The position numbers were made by a program, and so were the translations under genes. Below, in pieces: positions 18,744 to 28,176 of a DNA stretch of 64,000 nt. Source of the DNA: Glaesserella sp041817755. GTDB lineage: Bacteria > Pseudomonadota > Gammaproteobacteria > Enterobacterales > Pasteurellaceae. The notes beneath the pieces were generated by a model. The model made no database searches, was not told where the DNA came from, and saw only the letters and a list, made by a program, of their open reading frames with translations. The stretch spans positions 62,001 to 126,000 of the forward strand of contig NZ_JBGYBX010000055.1 in NCBI RefSeq assembly GCF_041817755.1, in the 5' to 3' direction. Numbering within the stretch: position 1 is the first letter of the stretch; each line of letters starts with the position of its first letter.

Positions 18744-18784
18744 AAACAGCTGTTTGACAGTAAATCGAACGGCTGTTTTTTTTT
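18744..18784 (+). terminator. Intrinsic terminator after the lipoprotein gene
   Basis: AAACAGC (18744-18750) pairs with GCTGTTT (18772-18778), followed by a run of T to 18784. The inner palindrome CAAACAGCTGTTTG gives an alternative fold. Confidence 0.6.
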
Positions 18785-18793
18785 AGTGTATAC

Positions 18794-19522
18794 TCAAGTC
18801 ATTTTCGCTATGCCAAAAATTTCTCTTTTTACCTGATCAAGTTTAACTTTCACCCCAAACGCCTTTGCAAGATTTTCTACATTTAATACCGCTTGTGTTT
18901 CGCCGCCGGCGAGGATTTTGCCTTTATCCAACAAAATAATTTCGTCGCAAAAACGGTAGGCTAAATCTAAATGGTGAATGGCGACTATGCAGGTTCTTTG
19001 CGGAGTGAGGGATTTTAATTGTTCCATCATATCAATTTGATAATAAGGATCTAACGATGCAATCGGTTCATCGGCAAGTAATAAGGGGGCTTGTTTGATA
19101 CAACAGCGAGCCAGTTGCACGCGAGCTTTTTCACCGCCTGAAAGCTGTTGGAACGGCTTTTCAAGTAGATGGGAAATAGAAAATTGTTCGGAAACCGACC
19201 GCACTTTTTCTGTTTCATCTTTTGTGGGTATTGTTAAACCGAGCGCAATCACATCATAGACCGATAAATCCCAATGAATTTGGGTATTTTGAGCGAAGTA
19301 CGCCAGCCATTCGCTTTTCTGCTTGGCGGTCATGTCGGACAATTTGCAATTTCCGAGCCAAATCTCACCGCTTGTAAGTGGTAAGATACCCGCAATACTT
19401 TTCAACAAGGTAGATTTCCCTGCCCCGTTTGCCCCCATAATGCCGATAAGTTTGCCTTGTGGGATATGGCAACTGATGTTAGATAAACCAAATGCAAGGC
19501 TGACATTTTCCAGTTTAATCAT
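18794..19522 (-). CDS. btuD: Cobalamin ABC transporter ATP-binding protein
   Basis: ATPase of 242 residues that powers uptake of vitamin B12 (or a related corrinoid) across the inner membrane. It has Walker A GANGAGKST (~31-39), signature LSGGEKARVQLARC, Walker B LLLADEPIASLD and the switch histidine in AIHHLDLA. Its start overlaps the permease gene by 8 nt, so the two are coupled. The substrate is inferred from the BtuC-like permease and BtuB-like receptor nearby; heme or siderophore transport remains possible. Confidence 0.8.
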   Translation of the reverse strand: MIKLENVSLAFGLSNISCHIPQGKLIGIMGANGAGKSTLLKSIAGILPLTSGEIWLGNCKLSDMTAKQKSEWLAYFAQNTQIHWDLSVYDVIALGLTIPTKDETEKVRSVSEQFSISHLLEKPFQQLSGGEKARVQLARCCIKQAPLLLADEPIASLDPYYQIDMMEQLKSLTPQRTCIVAIHHLDLAYRFCDEIILLDKGKILAGGETQAVLNVENLAKAFGVKVKLDQVKREIFGIAKMT

Positions 19523-20495
19523 TTGCCATTCTCCGTTGCTGTGTTAATAAAATCCAAATCAAAAACGGCGCGCCGATAATTGCGGTAAGCGTTCCCACAT
19601 AAATATGGGAAAAGAACGGCAAATATAAAATACAGAGATCGGCAATCAGTAAAATTAATGCACCAATCAAACCGCTTGTGAGATAAAGCTGTGATGGGCG
19701 TTTTTTCAGGATCATGCGCGCCAAGTGCGGTGCAATTAAGCCGATAAAACCGATGGTTCCCGTTTGCGGAATGGTTGCCCCCACTAATAATGCAACACCA
19801 AAGGTGGTAATAAAAAAGCTGTGCTTGGGATTAATGCCCATTGTGCTTGCGGTTTCTTCGCCAAAGGTGAACAAATCAAGATAACGGCGTTGTTGATAAA
19901 GACAGGACACCCCCAATAGGATAATCGGTAATGAAATCAATAAGGTATCTAATTTCGCCCATACCAACGAGCCTTGTAGCCAACGATAAAGTTCCGCCAA
20001 CGCCCAAGGGCTTTCGGCATTCGACAGCAACAACGCAATCGCTGAACCGAGTAGCATATTGACCGCCAAACCACTTAAAATCATCATTGTTGTACCATGA
20101 TTTTTGGCAATCAAATAAACTAATAAGAAGCTCAATAATGCCCCAAGTACACCGCCAATCAGTAACAAGGTAAAGGGGACGGAAAAATAGTACAGGATAA
20201 AAACACTGGCGGTTGTTGCCCCATTTGCACTCCCCAACAAGCCCGGGCTTGCCAACGGATTTTGGAAAATGCCCTGCATGGCATTGCCTGCCAACGCCAA
20301 ACTTGCCCCTGTTAGAACGGCAAGTAAAATCCGTGGAAGACGAATATCCCACAACACAAGCGGTCGCATATCCGTCACAATTCCGTCCGCATTTCTCAAT
20401 GCTGAAAAATCGTTAAGATCATACCAACTTGCTAAGCTAATAATCGCAAGAAGCAAGAGCAAAAGTGCAGTGTTAAGTCGGGCTATTTTGTTCAT
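19515..20495 (-). CDS. btuC: Cobalamin ABC transporter permease (FecCD family)
   Basis: Inner-membrane permease of 326 residues with about ten spans. The stretch LPRILLAVLTGASLALAG followed by QNPLASPGLLGSANGA closely follows BtuC, including PGLLG-x-x-NGA. The conserved GTIGFIGLIAPHLAR loop that contacts the ATPase is present. It overlaps btuD by 8 nt. Only 11 nt separate it from the upstream DinD-like gene, so it may be transcribed from the SOS-type promoter of that gene as well as from btuB/btuF. Confidence 0.82.
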   Translation of the reverse strand: MNKIARLNTALLLLLLAIISLASWYDLNDFSALRNADGIVTDMRPLVLWDIRLPRILLAVLTGASLALAGNAMQGIFQNPLASPGLLGSANGATTASVFILYYFSVPFTLLLIGGVLGALLSFLLVYLIAKNHGTTMMILSGLAVNMLLGSAIALLLSNAESPWALAELYRWLQGSLVWAKLDTLLISLPIILLGVSCLYQQRRYLDLFTFGEETASTMGINPKHSFFITTFGVALLVGATIPQTGTIGFIGLIAPHLARMILKKRPSQLYLTSGLIGALILLIADLCILYLPFFSHIYVGTLTAIIGAPFLIWILLTQQRRMAND

Positions 20496-20506
20496 TTTTT
20501 GTGTAA

Positions 20507-21358
20507 TTATTTTGATGTCTCTTTAACGACGTCTTCGATTAGCTGAGAAAAAGAGATTACATTTTTCGGGGTAATCACGGGCTGACCCGTTTTGCTTTCA
20601 ATCGCTTTTCGCGTATCGCCGGCAATACTTCCGCCTTCTTGAGCAATCTTTTTATTTTCTTCTAATCCTTGTGGGTTGGCAATCTGTGTCAGCTCGGTTG
20701 TGGTGGCTTCCGCCAACATATTTAGCACTAATTCAAGGGTGGACATATTGTCGCGTAAATTTTCTTTCTTCAATCCTTTGAAATCCTTATATTCTCTGGT
20801 TGTCATTCCGCTCCACGCTTTCGAGATTTCATTGGTCAAAATCGCAAATTCTCGTCCTTCTTTCACGCCGTGATCTAGCCAAGTATCCGTTAGCTCTTTT
20901 CGCACTTGAATAGCTTGTAATCGTTGGTTGATCCATTCTCTTGTATAACCTTTTTTCAAATAGGTTTCCAAGGCGCGATCAATGGTTAATTCTGGGTCGA
21001 TAATTTCATCAATCCGTTCTTTGCCAACCTGTGCCAACCACAATTTAAACGGCTCGGCTTTCGGGCTTGGGATAGATTGAATAATACGGAAAATACCTTG
21101 TATATCAGTTGCATCTGTCTTATACATTTTCCCATCGGAAGACTTAAATTTCAGTTGTACGATTTTTTCGTACAACTCATTTGCCCCTTCTTCTACTTGT
21201 AATTTACGTTTTAGATCGCTCCAATAACGTCTTGGATTGGCACTTTCGGTTAATACCGCAACCACATCAACAACACTAAAATACCACTCTTCTTGCTCAT
21301 TATCCCATACGGAACGGATTTGATTTCCTTCAAATAATTTAATTGCATTGCTCATCAC
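20507..21358 (-). CDS. DinD-like Bro-N domain protein with a LexA box
   Basis: Protein of 283 residues. The N-terminal Bro-N/antirepressor domain covers ~5-120 (LFEGNQIRSVWDNEQEEWYFSVVDVVAVL...PRRYWSDLKRKL). The C-terminal half carries a run resembling E. coli DinD: EFAILTNEI, then DFKGLKKENLRDNMSTLELV. In E. coli DinD is damage-inducible and modulates RecA. Consistently, a perfect CTGT-N8-ACAG LexA box overlaps its probable transcription start. It sits between btuF and btuC on the same strand, breaking an otherwise standard uptake operon. A prophage-type antirepressor is the alternative, but no other phage genes are adjacent. Confidence 0.7.
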   Translation of the reverse strand: MMSNAIKLFEGNQIRSVWDNEQEEWYFSVVDVVAVLTESANPRRYWSDLKRKLQVEEGANELYEKIVQLKFKSSDGKMYKTDATDIQGIFRIIQSIPSPKAEPFKLWLAQVGKERIDEIIDPELTIDRALETYLKKGYTREWINQRLQAIQVRKELTDTWLDHGVKEGREFAILTNEISKAWSGMTTREYKDFKGLKKENLRDNMSTLELVLNMLAEATTTELTQIANPQGLEENKKIAQEGGSIAGDTRKAIESKTGQPVITPKNVISFSQLIEDVVKETSK

Positions 21359-21372
21359 GACCCCCTACACAA

Positions 21373-21418
21373 CTGTATAAAAACACAGAAATCATACACA
21401 AATTTATATACAGTGCAA
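21373..21418 (-). promoter_or_regulatory. SOS-type promoter: -35/-10 and LexA box
   Basis: On the minus strand TTGCAC (21418-21413) and TATGAT (21396-21391) are 16 nt apart. Immediately downstream, at 21388-21373, is CTGTGTTTTTATACAG, an exact CTGT-N8-ACAG LexA site covering +1. A second pair of half sites (ACAG-N7-CTGT) lies around the -35. Confidence 0.75.
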
Positions 21419-21463
21419 TACTGTATAAATAGAAAATTCCCGTTTTTCGACAAGCTTCACAAA

Positions 21464-22252
21464 CTATTTTAACTGTTGATAAATCCTTTCTGCTCCCAGC
21501 CAAATACCGTGATCAAAACAATAAGTATATTTCAACGGGATGGTTGCAAGCGGTCGGTTTTGGAAATAATTTTGCAAAAGTGGATGCGAAAGTAGTTCTG
21601 ATTGTTCGTTATAGCCTTGTTTATCGGTTAAGGTAATCAAGATATTCGGTTGGCTGAGCAACACTTTTTCGAGCGAGAAATTTTGTGGCGTTAAGGCGTT
21701 TTTTAACGGCGTTAAAGCTAATAACTGCAATAAGGTTTGATAATTAGCTTGCCGTGTATCGACCACACCGGTATCCGATACAATCAAGGTCGCTGCAAGC
21801 GGTCGGTTTAGCATAACATTTTGCGATTTTAATTTAGCGATAAGTTGTTCTGCTTTAGCTTGATTATCGGTTAATTTCCCCAGCTGCAAAATCAATTCAA
21901 AAAGCTGTTCGGGGGTTTGCGGACTGTCATTTATCGGCAGAATTTTCACGTCGAGCTGTTTTAGCTCTGCGACCAATTGCGGATAAAACCGCTCGTTAAT
22001 CAGCATGGTTTTATCCAGATACGGCAACAGTCGGTCTAATTGCGGTTCAAGTGTCGGTTTGTCGTGATTGAGTTTATCCAACATCATCAACGGATTTTGA
22101 GAATAAGGCGACATCGCCGCAATTTGTTCAGGGCGAGCGATTTCGGCCAGCAGGCGGTCGCTACAAAGGGTGAGCGAAACAAACTGCTCTTGTGCAAGAG
22201 CCGTTGTAAACGGCAAGAAAAGTGCGGTTAAAAATGTAAGCGTTTTTTTCAT
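21464..22252 (-). CDS. btuF: Periplasmic cobalamin-binding protein (BtuF-like)
   Basis: Substrate-binding protein of 262 residues with a cleavable signal peptide (MKKTLTFLTALFLPFTTALAQ). It has the class III fold signature QFVSLTLCSDRLLAEIARPEQIAAMSPYSQNP at the start of the mature protein, and a late glycine/aromatic region. This is the FecB/BtuF type that hands substrate to BtuCD. It lies between the btuB-like receptor and the DinD-like gene, in line with btuCD. The sequence is divergent from E. coli BtuF, so the B12 specificity is inferred from context. Confidence 0.72.
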   Translation of the reverse strand: MKKTLTFLTALFLPFTTALAQEQFVSLTLCSDRLLAEIARPEQIAAMSPYSQNPLMMLDKLNHDKPTLEPQLDRLLPYLDKTMLINERFYPQLVAELKQLDVKILPINDSPQTPEQLFELILQLGKLTDNQAKAEQLIAKLKSQNVMLNRPLAATLIVSDTGVVDTRQANYQTLLQLLALTPLKNALTPQNFSLEKVLLSQPNILITLTDKQGYNEQSELLSHPLLQNYFQNRPLATIPLKYTYCFDHGIWLGAERIYQQLK

Positions 22253-22257
22253 AAAAT

Positions 22258-22323
22258 GTAGGGGCTAATCATATTAGCCCCATTTCCCTAAACCGTTTTG
22301 GGGCAAATATAATTTGCCTCTAC
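22258..22323. repeat. REPIN-like doublet between btuB and btuF
   Basis: Two palindromic units in inverted orientation: GTAGGGGCTAATC...AGCCCC (22258-22281) and GGGGCAAATA...GCCTCTAC (22300-22323). The GTAGGGGC ends match the REPs around the RAYT, but the central bases differ, so this is a divergent member. Confidence 0.75.
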
Positions 22324-22328
22324 GGTTA

Positions 22329-24257
22329 TTAGAAGCTACCTTTTAAGCCAACATAAACGTTACGACCGTCTTGTCCGTAGCCGATAATATTTTCATATTT
22401 TTTATCAAATAAGTTGTTTAAATTCGCATAAACATTCAAGTTCTTGCTTAGTTGATAATTTACACCCAAATTAACCAATGTATAAGATGGCATTTTAACC
22501 CGAGAAGAAGCATAGGTTAATTCATCAAAATAGGTATCAACCCGTTTGCCAACATATGAAACATTAACATTTGAACCCAATTTCTCCGTGATTTGATACG
22601 CTAAGCCTAGGTTCGCAAGATGTTTCGGACGGCGAACTAATTCCGCTTTTTTACTATCTTTGGCTTGAGTGTAAGTGTAGTTAGCATAAGCCGTTAAACG
22701 ATTTGCCAATTTACCATTGTAGGCAATTTCTAAGCCTCGAATTTGGCTCGTACCCTCTATATTAATAGCTCGAGAGCGATAAGTTGTAAAATCAAGTACT
22801 TCACTACTAATTAAATTACTCACGTTGCGGGCAAAGTACGTTAAGTCAAGAGAGTGATGTTTATCATTACTTTCCACAAGTAAACCAACATCTCCACCAC
22901 GGCTTTTTTCCGGTTTTAAGTTTGGATTTCCTACATAACTGCCTGAATAACCATAATATTCCGTCATTGTTGGGTTTTGAATTGCTGTACCAAAACTCGC
23001 GTGAGCGCGGAAGTTTGGCGATAAGCGATAAGCGCCTGAAATACGCCCTGTAAACGCATCTTTATATTCAGAGTTCCCTGTATAGCGTCCGCTAATTGAA
23101 AGGCTGTGATCATCTTCTGTAAATAAACGATATTCGGTAGCAATACTCTTCTCTACTAAGCTTTTTTCATCATTGTAAGAGGTTGAATCATATTTTGACT
23201 GTTGATATTCGCCTAAAATACTGACCGCTTGATTTACCGGACCTTCACGATCAAAGTTAATATCTAATTGATAATTTGCATTTAATTTTTTAGCATCATA
23301 AGCACTTGCCCAAGAACTGATCGTATCACTATCGGTTTTAACGTGGCTGACACTCACTTTCTGTTTAAATAATTCCTGTTCATTCCCTAGATAACCGCTT
23401 AATTTGAACAAGGTTTCACGGGTGCGAGTATAATCATCAAAAGAGGTTTCTCCCGCTAAACTGCCATCATAATGTGCTGTTTGCGAGAAATGAGAAGCCA
23501 AAACTTCTACACCTTTTTGATTATCGTCATATCCTAAACGTAAAGAGGCATTATCACGATGAAATTTATCACGCTCTTTCGCTCCACCGGTAGCTATTTC
23601 TGTTCCGTTTTGGGCTGTATAGCGGAATGTATTTGAACTTAACGCTGAAATACCTCGGGTACGATGGCTATTTCCATTCAACGCATAATAGAAGCCATTG
23701 TTATAACCTGAAATCGTCGCTGAACCGTCATAAGTTCCGTGTGAACCTGTGCCTAAATCAAAGTCCACATTAAACGGCTTATCTTTATATAATCCGCTTT
23801 TAGTGGTGATATAAATCACCCCGCCCATCGCATCACTGCCCCACAGCGCCGATTGCTCACCGCGTAAAACTTCGATGCGATCAATATTGCTTAAACTTAA
23901 ACCACCGAAATCAAAGCCGTATCCTGTCACAGGATTAACTTTTACACCATCAATGATCACAGCCGTATGGTTTGCATCGGCACCACGCAAATAGAAGTTG
24001 GTTAAGGTACCGCGACCGCCTGAAGCACTAATCGCCACACTCGGCACGGTTTTCAACACATCGCTGACATAAGTCGCATTGCGTTCAGTGAAATCTTTCT
24101 CTGTCAAAACAGTGACGGAAGAGGCGGTTTTGTCTTGGTTAACGGGCGCGGCATAAGCGGAATAGACATTAACGGTATCGAGTTCCGTCTCCGTTTGGGC
24201 GAAGGCAAAAACAGGTAAGCTCATAAAAATAGCGATCGTGATGAGATTTTTTTTCAT
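22329..24257 (-). CDS. btuB: TonB-dependent outer-membrane receptor, BtuB-like
   Basis: Outer-membrane beta-barrel receptor of 642 residues that would import cobalamin with TonB energy. It has a signal peptide (MKKNLITIAIFMSLPVFAFA), a TonB box region (ETELDTVNVYS), and a plug domain with SDVLKTVPSVAISASGGRG, DGVKVNPVTGYG and IEVLRGEQSALWGSDAMGG, which parallels BtuB. The barrel ends GQDGRNVYVGLKGSF with the terminal Phe required by the BAM machinery. It is the first gene of the cluster. No cobalamin riboswitch is visible in the leader; an AT-rich palindrome overlaps the -10. Other substrates such as heme are less likely given BtuC-type neighbours. Confidence 0.8.
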   Translation of the reverse strand: MKKNLITIAIFMSLPVFAFAQTETELDTVNVYSAYAAPVNQDKTASSVTVLTEKDFTERNATYVSDVLKTVPSVAISASGGRGTLTNFYLRGADANHTAVIIDGVKVNPVTGYGFDFGGLSLSNIDRIEVLRGEQSALWGSDAMGGVIYITTKSGLYKDKPFNVDFDLGTGSHGTYDGSATISGYNNGFYYALNGNSHRTRGISALSSNTFRYTAQNGTEIATGGAKERDKFHRDNASLRLGYDDNQKGVEVLASHFSQTAHYDGSLAGETSFDDYTRTRETLFKLSGYLGNEQELFKQKVSVSHVKTDSDTISSWASAYDAKKLNANYQLDINFDREGPVNQAVSILGEYQQSKYDSTSYNDEKSLVEKSIATEYRLFTEDDHSLSISGRYTGNSEYKDAFTGRISGAYRLSPNFRAHASFGTAIQNPTMTEYYGYSGSYVGNPNLKPEKSRGGDVGLLVESNDKHHSLDLTYFARNVSNLISSEVLDFTTYRSRAINIEGTSQIRGLEIAYNGKLANRLTAYANYTYTQAKDSKKAELVRRPKHLANLGLAYQITEKLGSNVNVSYVGKRVDTYFDELTYASSRVKMPSYTLVNLGVNYQLSKNLNVYANLNNLFDKKYENIIGYGQDGRNVYVGLKGSF

Positions 24258-24276
24258 ATTGGGTTCTCAGGGTTGC

Positions 24277-24298
24277 ATAATAAATTCACATTATTATA
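24277..24298 (-). promoter_or_regulatory. Probable btuB -10 with overlapping inverted repeat
   Basis: TATAAT on the minus strand (24298-24293) overlaps an inverted repeat ATAATAA-N7-TTATTAT (24277-24297). This could be an operator (somewhat Fur-like), but the match is loose, and no good -35 is seen. Confidence 0.35.
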
Positions 24299-24470
24299 CC
24301 TAAAGAGAAGGGATTTCGGTGGTTAAAGCGTTCGAGAAGTGATGAATGTTTTGCTGTTTGTCTATGAAAGAAATTCATCTTTACATAACAATCTCCATAA
24401 ACAAGCGGTTTGTTTTTCACAACATTTTGCAAAATTCTGCGAGAAACGAACCGCTTGTAAAAACGGCAAA

Positions 24471-25919
24471 CTATTTTTTAGATTTCCAAATTAACGGATC
24501 TACACCACGGCGGATAAGCTCAGGGTGATCTTCAATGTTGAACACCGGCTGCTCGATACCTGCTTTAATTTGTTTTTGGTAGTCTTTCAAGATGACCCAC
24601 ACAATCGGCGCAAGTAAAATGATAGACACTAAGTTAATCATCGCCATTGAAGCCATCACCGTATCGGCAAACGCCCAAACGATACCGCCGTCACGCACCG
24701 CACCGAAGTAAACGAAGAATAACACGATTAAACGGAACGCTAATACGAAACTTGGTTTGTTGCGGATATAGCGAATGTTATTCTCTGCATAAGCATAGTT
24801 ACCAATAATTGAGGTATAGCAGAAAAGAAGTAAAGTAAAGGCTAAGAAATGTAAGCCAAATTCACCTACATGGAATTCCAATGCTTTTTGTGTTAAAGAG
24901 ACGCTACGTAAAGATTCATTGCCGTAGTCGTTAGACATTAAGATGATAATCGCGGTACAGGTACACACAATGATTGTATCGACGAATACGCCTAACATTT
25001 GGATTAAACCTTGGCTTGCCGGGTGTTTGGCATCTGAAGTCGCCGCCGTATTCGGCGCCGAACCCATACCCGCTTCGTTTGAGAATAAACCGCGTTTAAT
25101 CCCTTGTAACATTGCTTGTGAGAAAAGCGAACCGAAAATCCCCCCCGCCATTGCCGAGAAATCGAATGCGCTCGTAATAATTTTATTTAAGATTTCGGGT
25201 ACGCGTTCAATATTCATCCCTAAAATGATCATGGCGACGATTAAATAGAACAACGCCATCAGCGGCACGACTTTTGCCGAAACTTGCCCGATACGTTTGA
25301 CACCGCCGAAGATAATGGCGGCGGTCATCACAACCAAGACGATACCGACATAGTGCGGATCCCATTCCCAAGCATTACGGGTAGCTTCCACAATGGAGTT
25401 TGCTTGGACGGCATTGAAAGCAAAGCCGAAGGTAAAAATTAAAGTCACCGCAAAAGCAATGGCAAGCCAAGGCGCTTTTAAGCCTTTTGCAATATAATAG
25501 GCGGGACCACCGCGGAACATACCGTTCGGATCGCAGACTTTAAACGCTTGTGCCAATGATGATTCCGCAAATGCACTGCTCATCCCGATTAATGCGGTAA
25601 TCCACATCCAAAATACCGCACCCGGTCCGCCTAAGGCGATCGCCGTTGCCACACCGCCGATATTACCCACGCCCACACGGCTTGCCAACCCGGTGGCAAA
25701 TGCTTGGAAAGGTGTCAATGCATCGCCGTCCGACGCTCGTCCCGACCACATTTCACGGATACTGCGCGGTAATAACCGCAACTGAACCAATCCGGTCGTA
25801 ATGGTAAAAAATAAGCCTACGCCTAACAACGTAAGCACGGTGATATCCCAAAGCGGACCGTCAACCGTGTTGACAATCCACGTCAGGAGTTCTTCAAACA
25901 TCGAAACAATGCTTTCCAT
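24471..25919 (-). CDS. Alanine/glycine:cation symporter (AGCS family)
   Basis: Inner-membrane carrier of 482 residues that takes up alanine or glycine with sodium. Family marks are ATGLASRVGVGNIGGVATAI, the GGPAYYIAKGL box and FSNEAGMGSAPNTAA, together with about ten hydrophobic spans. The start MESIV at 25919 is chosen because GAGG lies 6 nt upstream; an in-frame ATG four codons earlier has no ribosome site. Monocistronic, with an uptake-signal pair (ACAAGCGGTTTG and ACCGCTTGT) downstream. Confidence 0.9.
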   Translation of the reverse strand: MESIVSMFEELLTWIVNTVDGPLWDITVLTLLGVGLFFTITTGLVQLRLLPRSIREMWSGRASDGDALTPFQAFATGLASRVGVGNIGGVATAIALGGPGAVFWMWITALIGMSSAFAESSLAQAFKVCDPNGMFRGGPAYYIAKGLKAPWLAIAFAVTLIFTFGFAFNAVQANSIVEATRNAWEWDPHYVGIVLVVMTAAIIFGGVKRIGQVSAKVVPLMALFYLIVAMIILGMNIERVPEILNKIITSAFDFSAMAGGIFGSLFSQAMLQGIKRGLFSNEAGMGSAPNTAATSDAKHPASQGLIQMLGVFVDTIIVCTCTAIIILMSNDYGNESLRSVSLTQKALEFHVGEFGLHFLAFTLLLFCYTSIIGNYAYAENNIRYIRNKPSFVLAFRLIVLFFVYFGAVRDGGIVWAFADTVMASMAMINLVSIILLAPIVWVILKDYQKQIKAGIEQPVFNIEDHPELIRRGVDPLIWKSKK

Positions 25920-26046
25920 ATTGAGCCTCATTCGTTAAAAATACGTTAAAAAAGATAGCGCATTTTAGCGATTTTTAGCTATTTGAAAAGTTTAATTTAT
26001 TGGCATAATCAAAAACATTAATGGGATTTAATGAGTCAAAAGCGTG

Positions 26047-27036
26047 TTAACGTTTGAATAGCAAGCTACCGCTTGCTTCGAGCAGACTGCTGTGGAATAA
26101 CGTAACACCTAGTCCGATGAGTACTATTCCCATCAATAATTTTAAACCTAACACAAACCGCTTGCTGGTTTGCACGGAAAGATACCACCGTCCGGCTCGC
26201 ATTGCCTGCCCTCGGGCAAACAGCACCACACAGGCAAACAAGGTTAACGTCAGACCGGTGCCTGCCGCCATTAATAAGGCTGAAGCCACGCCCCACAGGT
26301 ATAAATCCAAGGTATAAGCTAAAAATAAGACCAACACGGCGCCGGTACACGGACGTAATCCAATACTTAAAATCAGCATCCAAACGGTTTTCCAATCCGT
26401 CGCGTTAGCCAATTCGCTTGCCGACGGCAAATGACGATGACCACAAGGGCAGTTTTCAGTATGTTGATGCGATACCGCCTGAACAAGCGGTGCGTTTCGT
26501 TCAATTTTTTGCAAATGATGAATTTGGAAGCCTTGGGGTTTTGTCGGTACCGGTTTTCTTTCCTTGACAGCCTGATAGCACCAATAGCATCCGAACAACA
26601 TCATCACGATGAAACTGCCCCGCTCAACCCATTTCAGCGTCAAATTAAAATAGCTGCGGGAAAGGGTAAACACTACGACAATCAGCGTCACCAAGCCAAT
26701 CGCCACCAAACCTTGTACCAGCGCAGAAAGTAATGTAATCCGAATTGCCTTCGGCAGTTTGGTTTCTTCAAGCGACAAATAACCGGTCAAAATAAACTTG
26801 CCGTGTCCCGGGCCGATCGCATGAAATACACCGTAAAGAAAGCTCACCCCCATCAACGTCATACCGGCTTGTTGCGGGTGCTCCTTAATACTTTTCAGTG
26901 ACGCGGACAATTCCAAATTAAAATGACGCTGCCACTCCGCCACTTGAAATAAAATATGCGGATAGATTTGGTAGAGCATAAAAATCAATCCGCCAATCAG
27001 GATAATCCATAAAAGCGGTCTAGCGTTTATTGGCAT
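26047..27036 (-). CDS. Nickel/cobalt transporter, NicO/RcnA family
   Basis: Membrane protein of 329 residues with an N-terminal span, the metal-site motif FHAIGPGHGKF (~72-82) and a second conserved box SIGLRPCTGAVLVL. A cytoplasmic loop rich in His and Cys (HQHTENCPCGHRH) lies between them. The family contains exporters (RcnA) and permeases tied to nickel enzymes. It overlaps the upstream DUF1007 gene by 10 nt, a pairing common in Pasteurellaceae and other proteobacteria. Direction of transport is not readable; import of cobalt would fit the B12-related genes nearby, though no B12 synthesis genes are seen. Confidence 0.82.
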   Translation of the reverse strand: MPINARPLLWIILIGGLIFMLYQIYPHILFQVAEWQRHFNLELSASLKSIKEHPQQAGMTLMGVSFLYGVFHAIGPGHGKFILTGYLSLEETKLPKAIRITLLSALVQGLVAIGLVTLIVVVFTLSRSYFNLTLKWVERGSFIVMMLFGCYWCYQAVKERKPVPTKPQGFQIHHLQKIERNAPLVQAVSHQHTENCPCGHRHLPSASELANATDWKTVWMLILSIGLRPCTGAVLVLFLAYTLDLYLWGVASALLMAAGTGLTLTLFACVVLFARGQAMRAGRWYLSVQTSKRFVLGLKLLMGIVLIGLGVTLFHSSLLEASGSLLFKR

Positions 27037-27677
27037 ACAATGCTCACTTTTTGGGCAAATTGTGCACCTAAGGAAAGACTTTTATCATCCGGTATATCCG
27101 GTGTCTCGGTTTTATCCAATTTTGAGGCATACAAGCGGAGGGATTGGCTCACTTTCGGCTCGGTCATATTGATGTCACACCGATTTTGCGCCGTACTTGT
27201 TACATCTTGCGCATTTTCATACGCCATGGATAAATAATAACTCGGTTCAAAGGTGAATAAGCGAAAACTACGTCCGGCAATCTCCTGAGGCTGCGCTAAT
27301 GATAAGGTAAAATGATAGATAATTCGGGTGTCTTTGATTTCGATAGACGGAGCGGTCGGCTGAGCTTTAAATTTGATCGGCTGATCTTTTTCATCATACA
27401 GCTCACTGAAATAGTGCGCATCCACCGCCGACCGATTCAATTCTTGGGTGATCTTTTTCACGGCGTCGTCTTTATTATCGCTTGCCGAAATTTCATAAAT
27501 CAATTCCGCCGACGTGATTTCATCCAGCATCCAACTCATTTCAAAACCTTCCAGTTTATCTTGATGAATCAGTACTTTATTTTTCATATCTAAAAATGAA
27601 TGAGGATGTGCCGAGGTGGCATTTGCAATAAGTAAACCCAATAGCGTTAAAAAGATTTTTTTCATAGACATATTCAT
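27027..27677 (-). CDS. DUF1007 periplasmic protein paired with the NicO transporter
   Basis: Protein of about 216 residues, starting MNMSMKKIFL (27677) or MKKIFL (27665), with a signal peptide ending ...NATSA before HPHSFLDM. The mature start HPH is typical of DUF1007 proteins, thought to assist metal uptake or export at the periplasmic face. The frame runs further upstream, but that part lies over the RNase P terminator and is not coding. It overlaps the NicO gene by 10 nt. Confidence 0.75.
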   Translation of the reverse strand: MNMSMKKIFLTLLGLLIANATSAHPHSFLDMKNKVLIHQDKLEGFEMSWMLDEITSAELIYEISASDNKDDAVKKITQELNRSAVDAHYFSELYDEKDQPIKFKAQPTAPSIEIKDTRIIYHFTLSLAQPQEIAGRSFRLFTFEPSYYLSMAYENAQDVTSTAQNRCDINMTEPKVSQSLRLYASKLDKTETPDIPDDKSLSLGAQFAQKVSIVCQ

Positions 27678-27748
27678 TGATTCAGTACAGCCATATAGCC
27701 GGTTTGTCGAATGTGATCCTACTTTGATCGATATTATAAATACAAAAA

Positions 27749-27772
27749 AGCGAACAGAAAGTTCTGTTCGCT
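27749..27772 (-). terminator. Terminator of the RNase P RNA gene
   Basis: AGCGAACAGA and TCTGTTCGCT form a 10-bp stem with a four-base AGTT-type loop, followed on the minus strand by TTTTTTGT. Confidence 0.85.
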
Positions 27773-27784
27773 GTTTAAAATAAA

Positions 27785-28170
<386 letters not shown>

Positions 28171-28176
28171 TGGGCG

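Noticed and set aside
24258..24470. Possible cobalamin riboswitch upstream of btuB
   Set aside because: No B12-box-like sequence or suitable long leader structure is visible on the minus strand; only an AT-rich palindrome over a -10.
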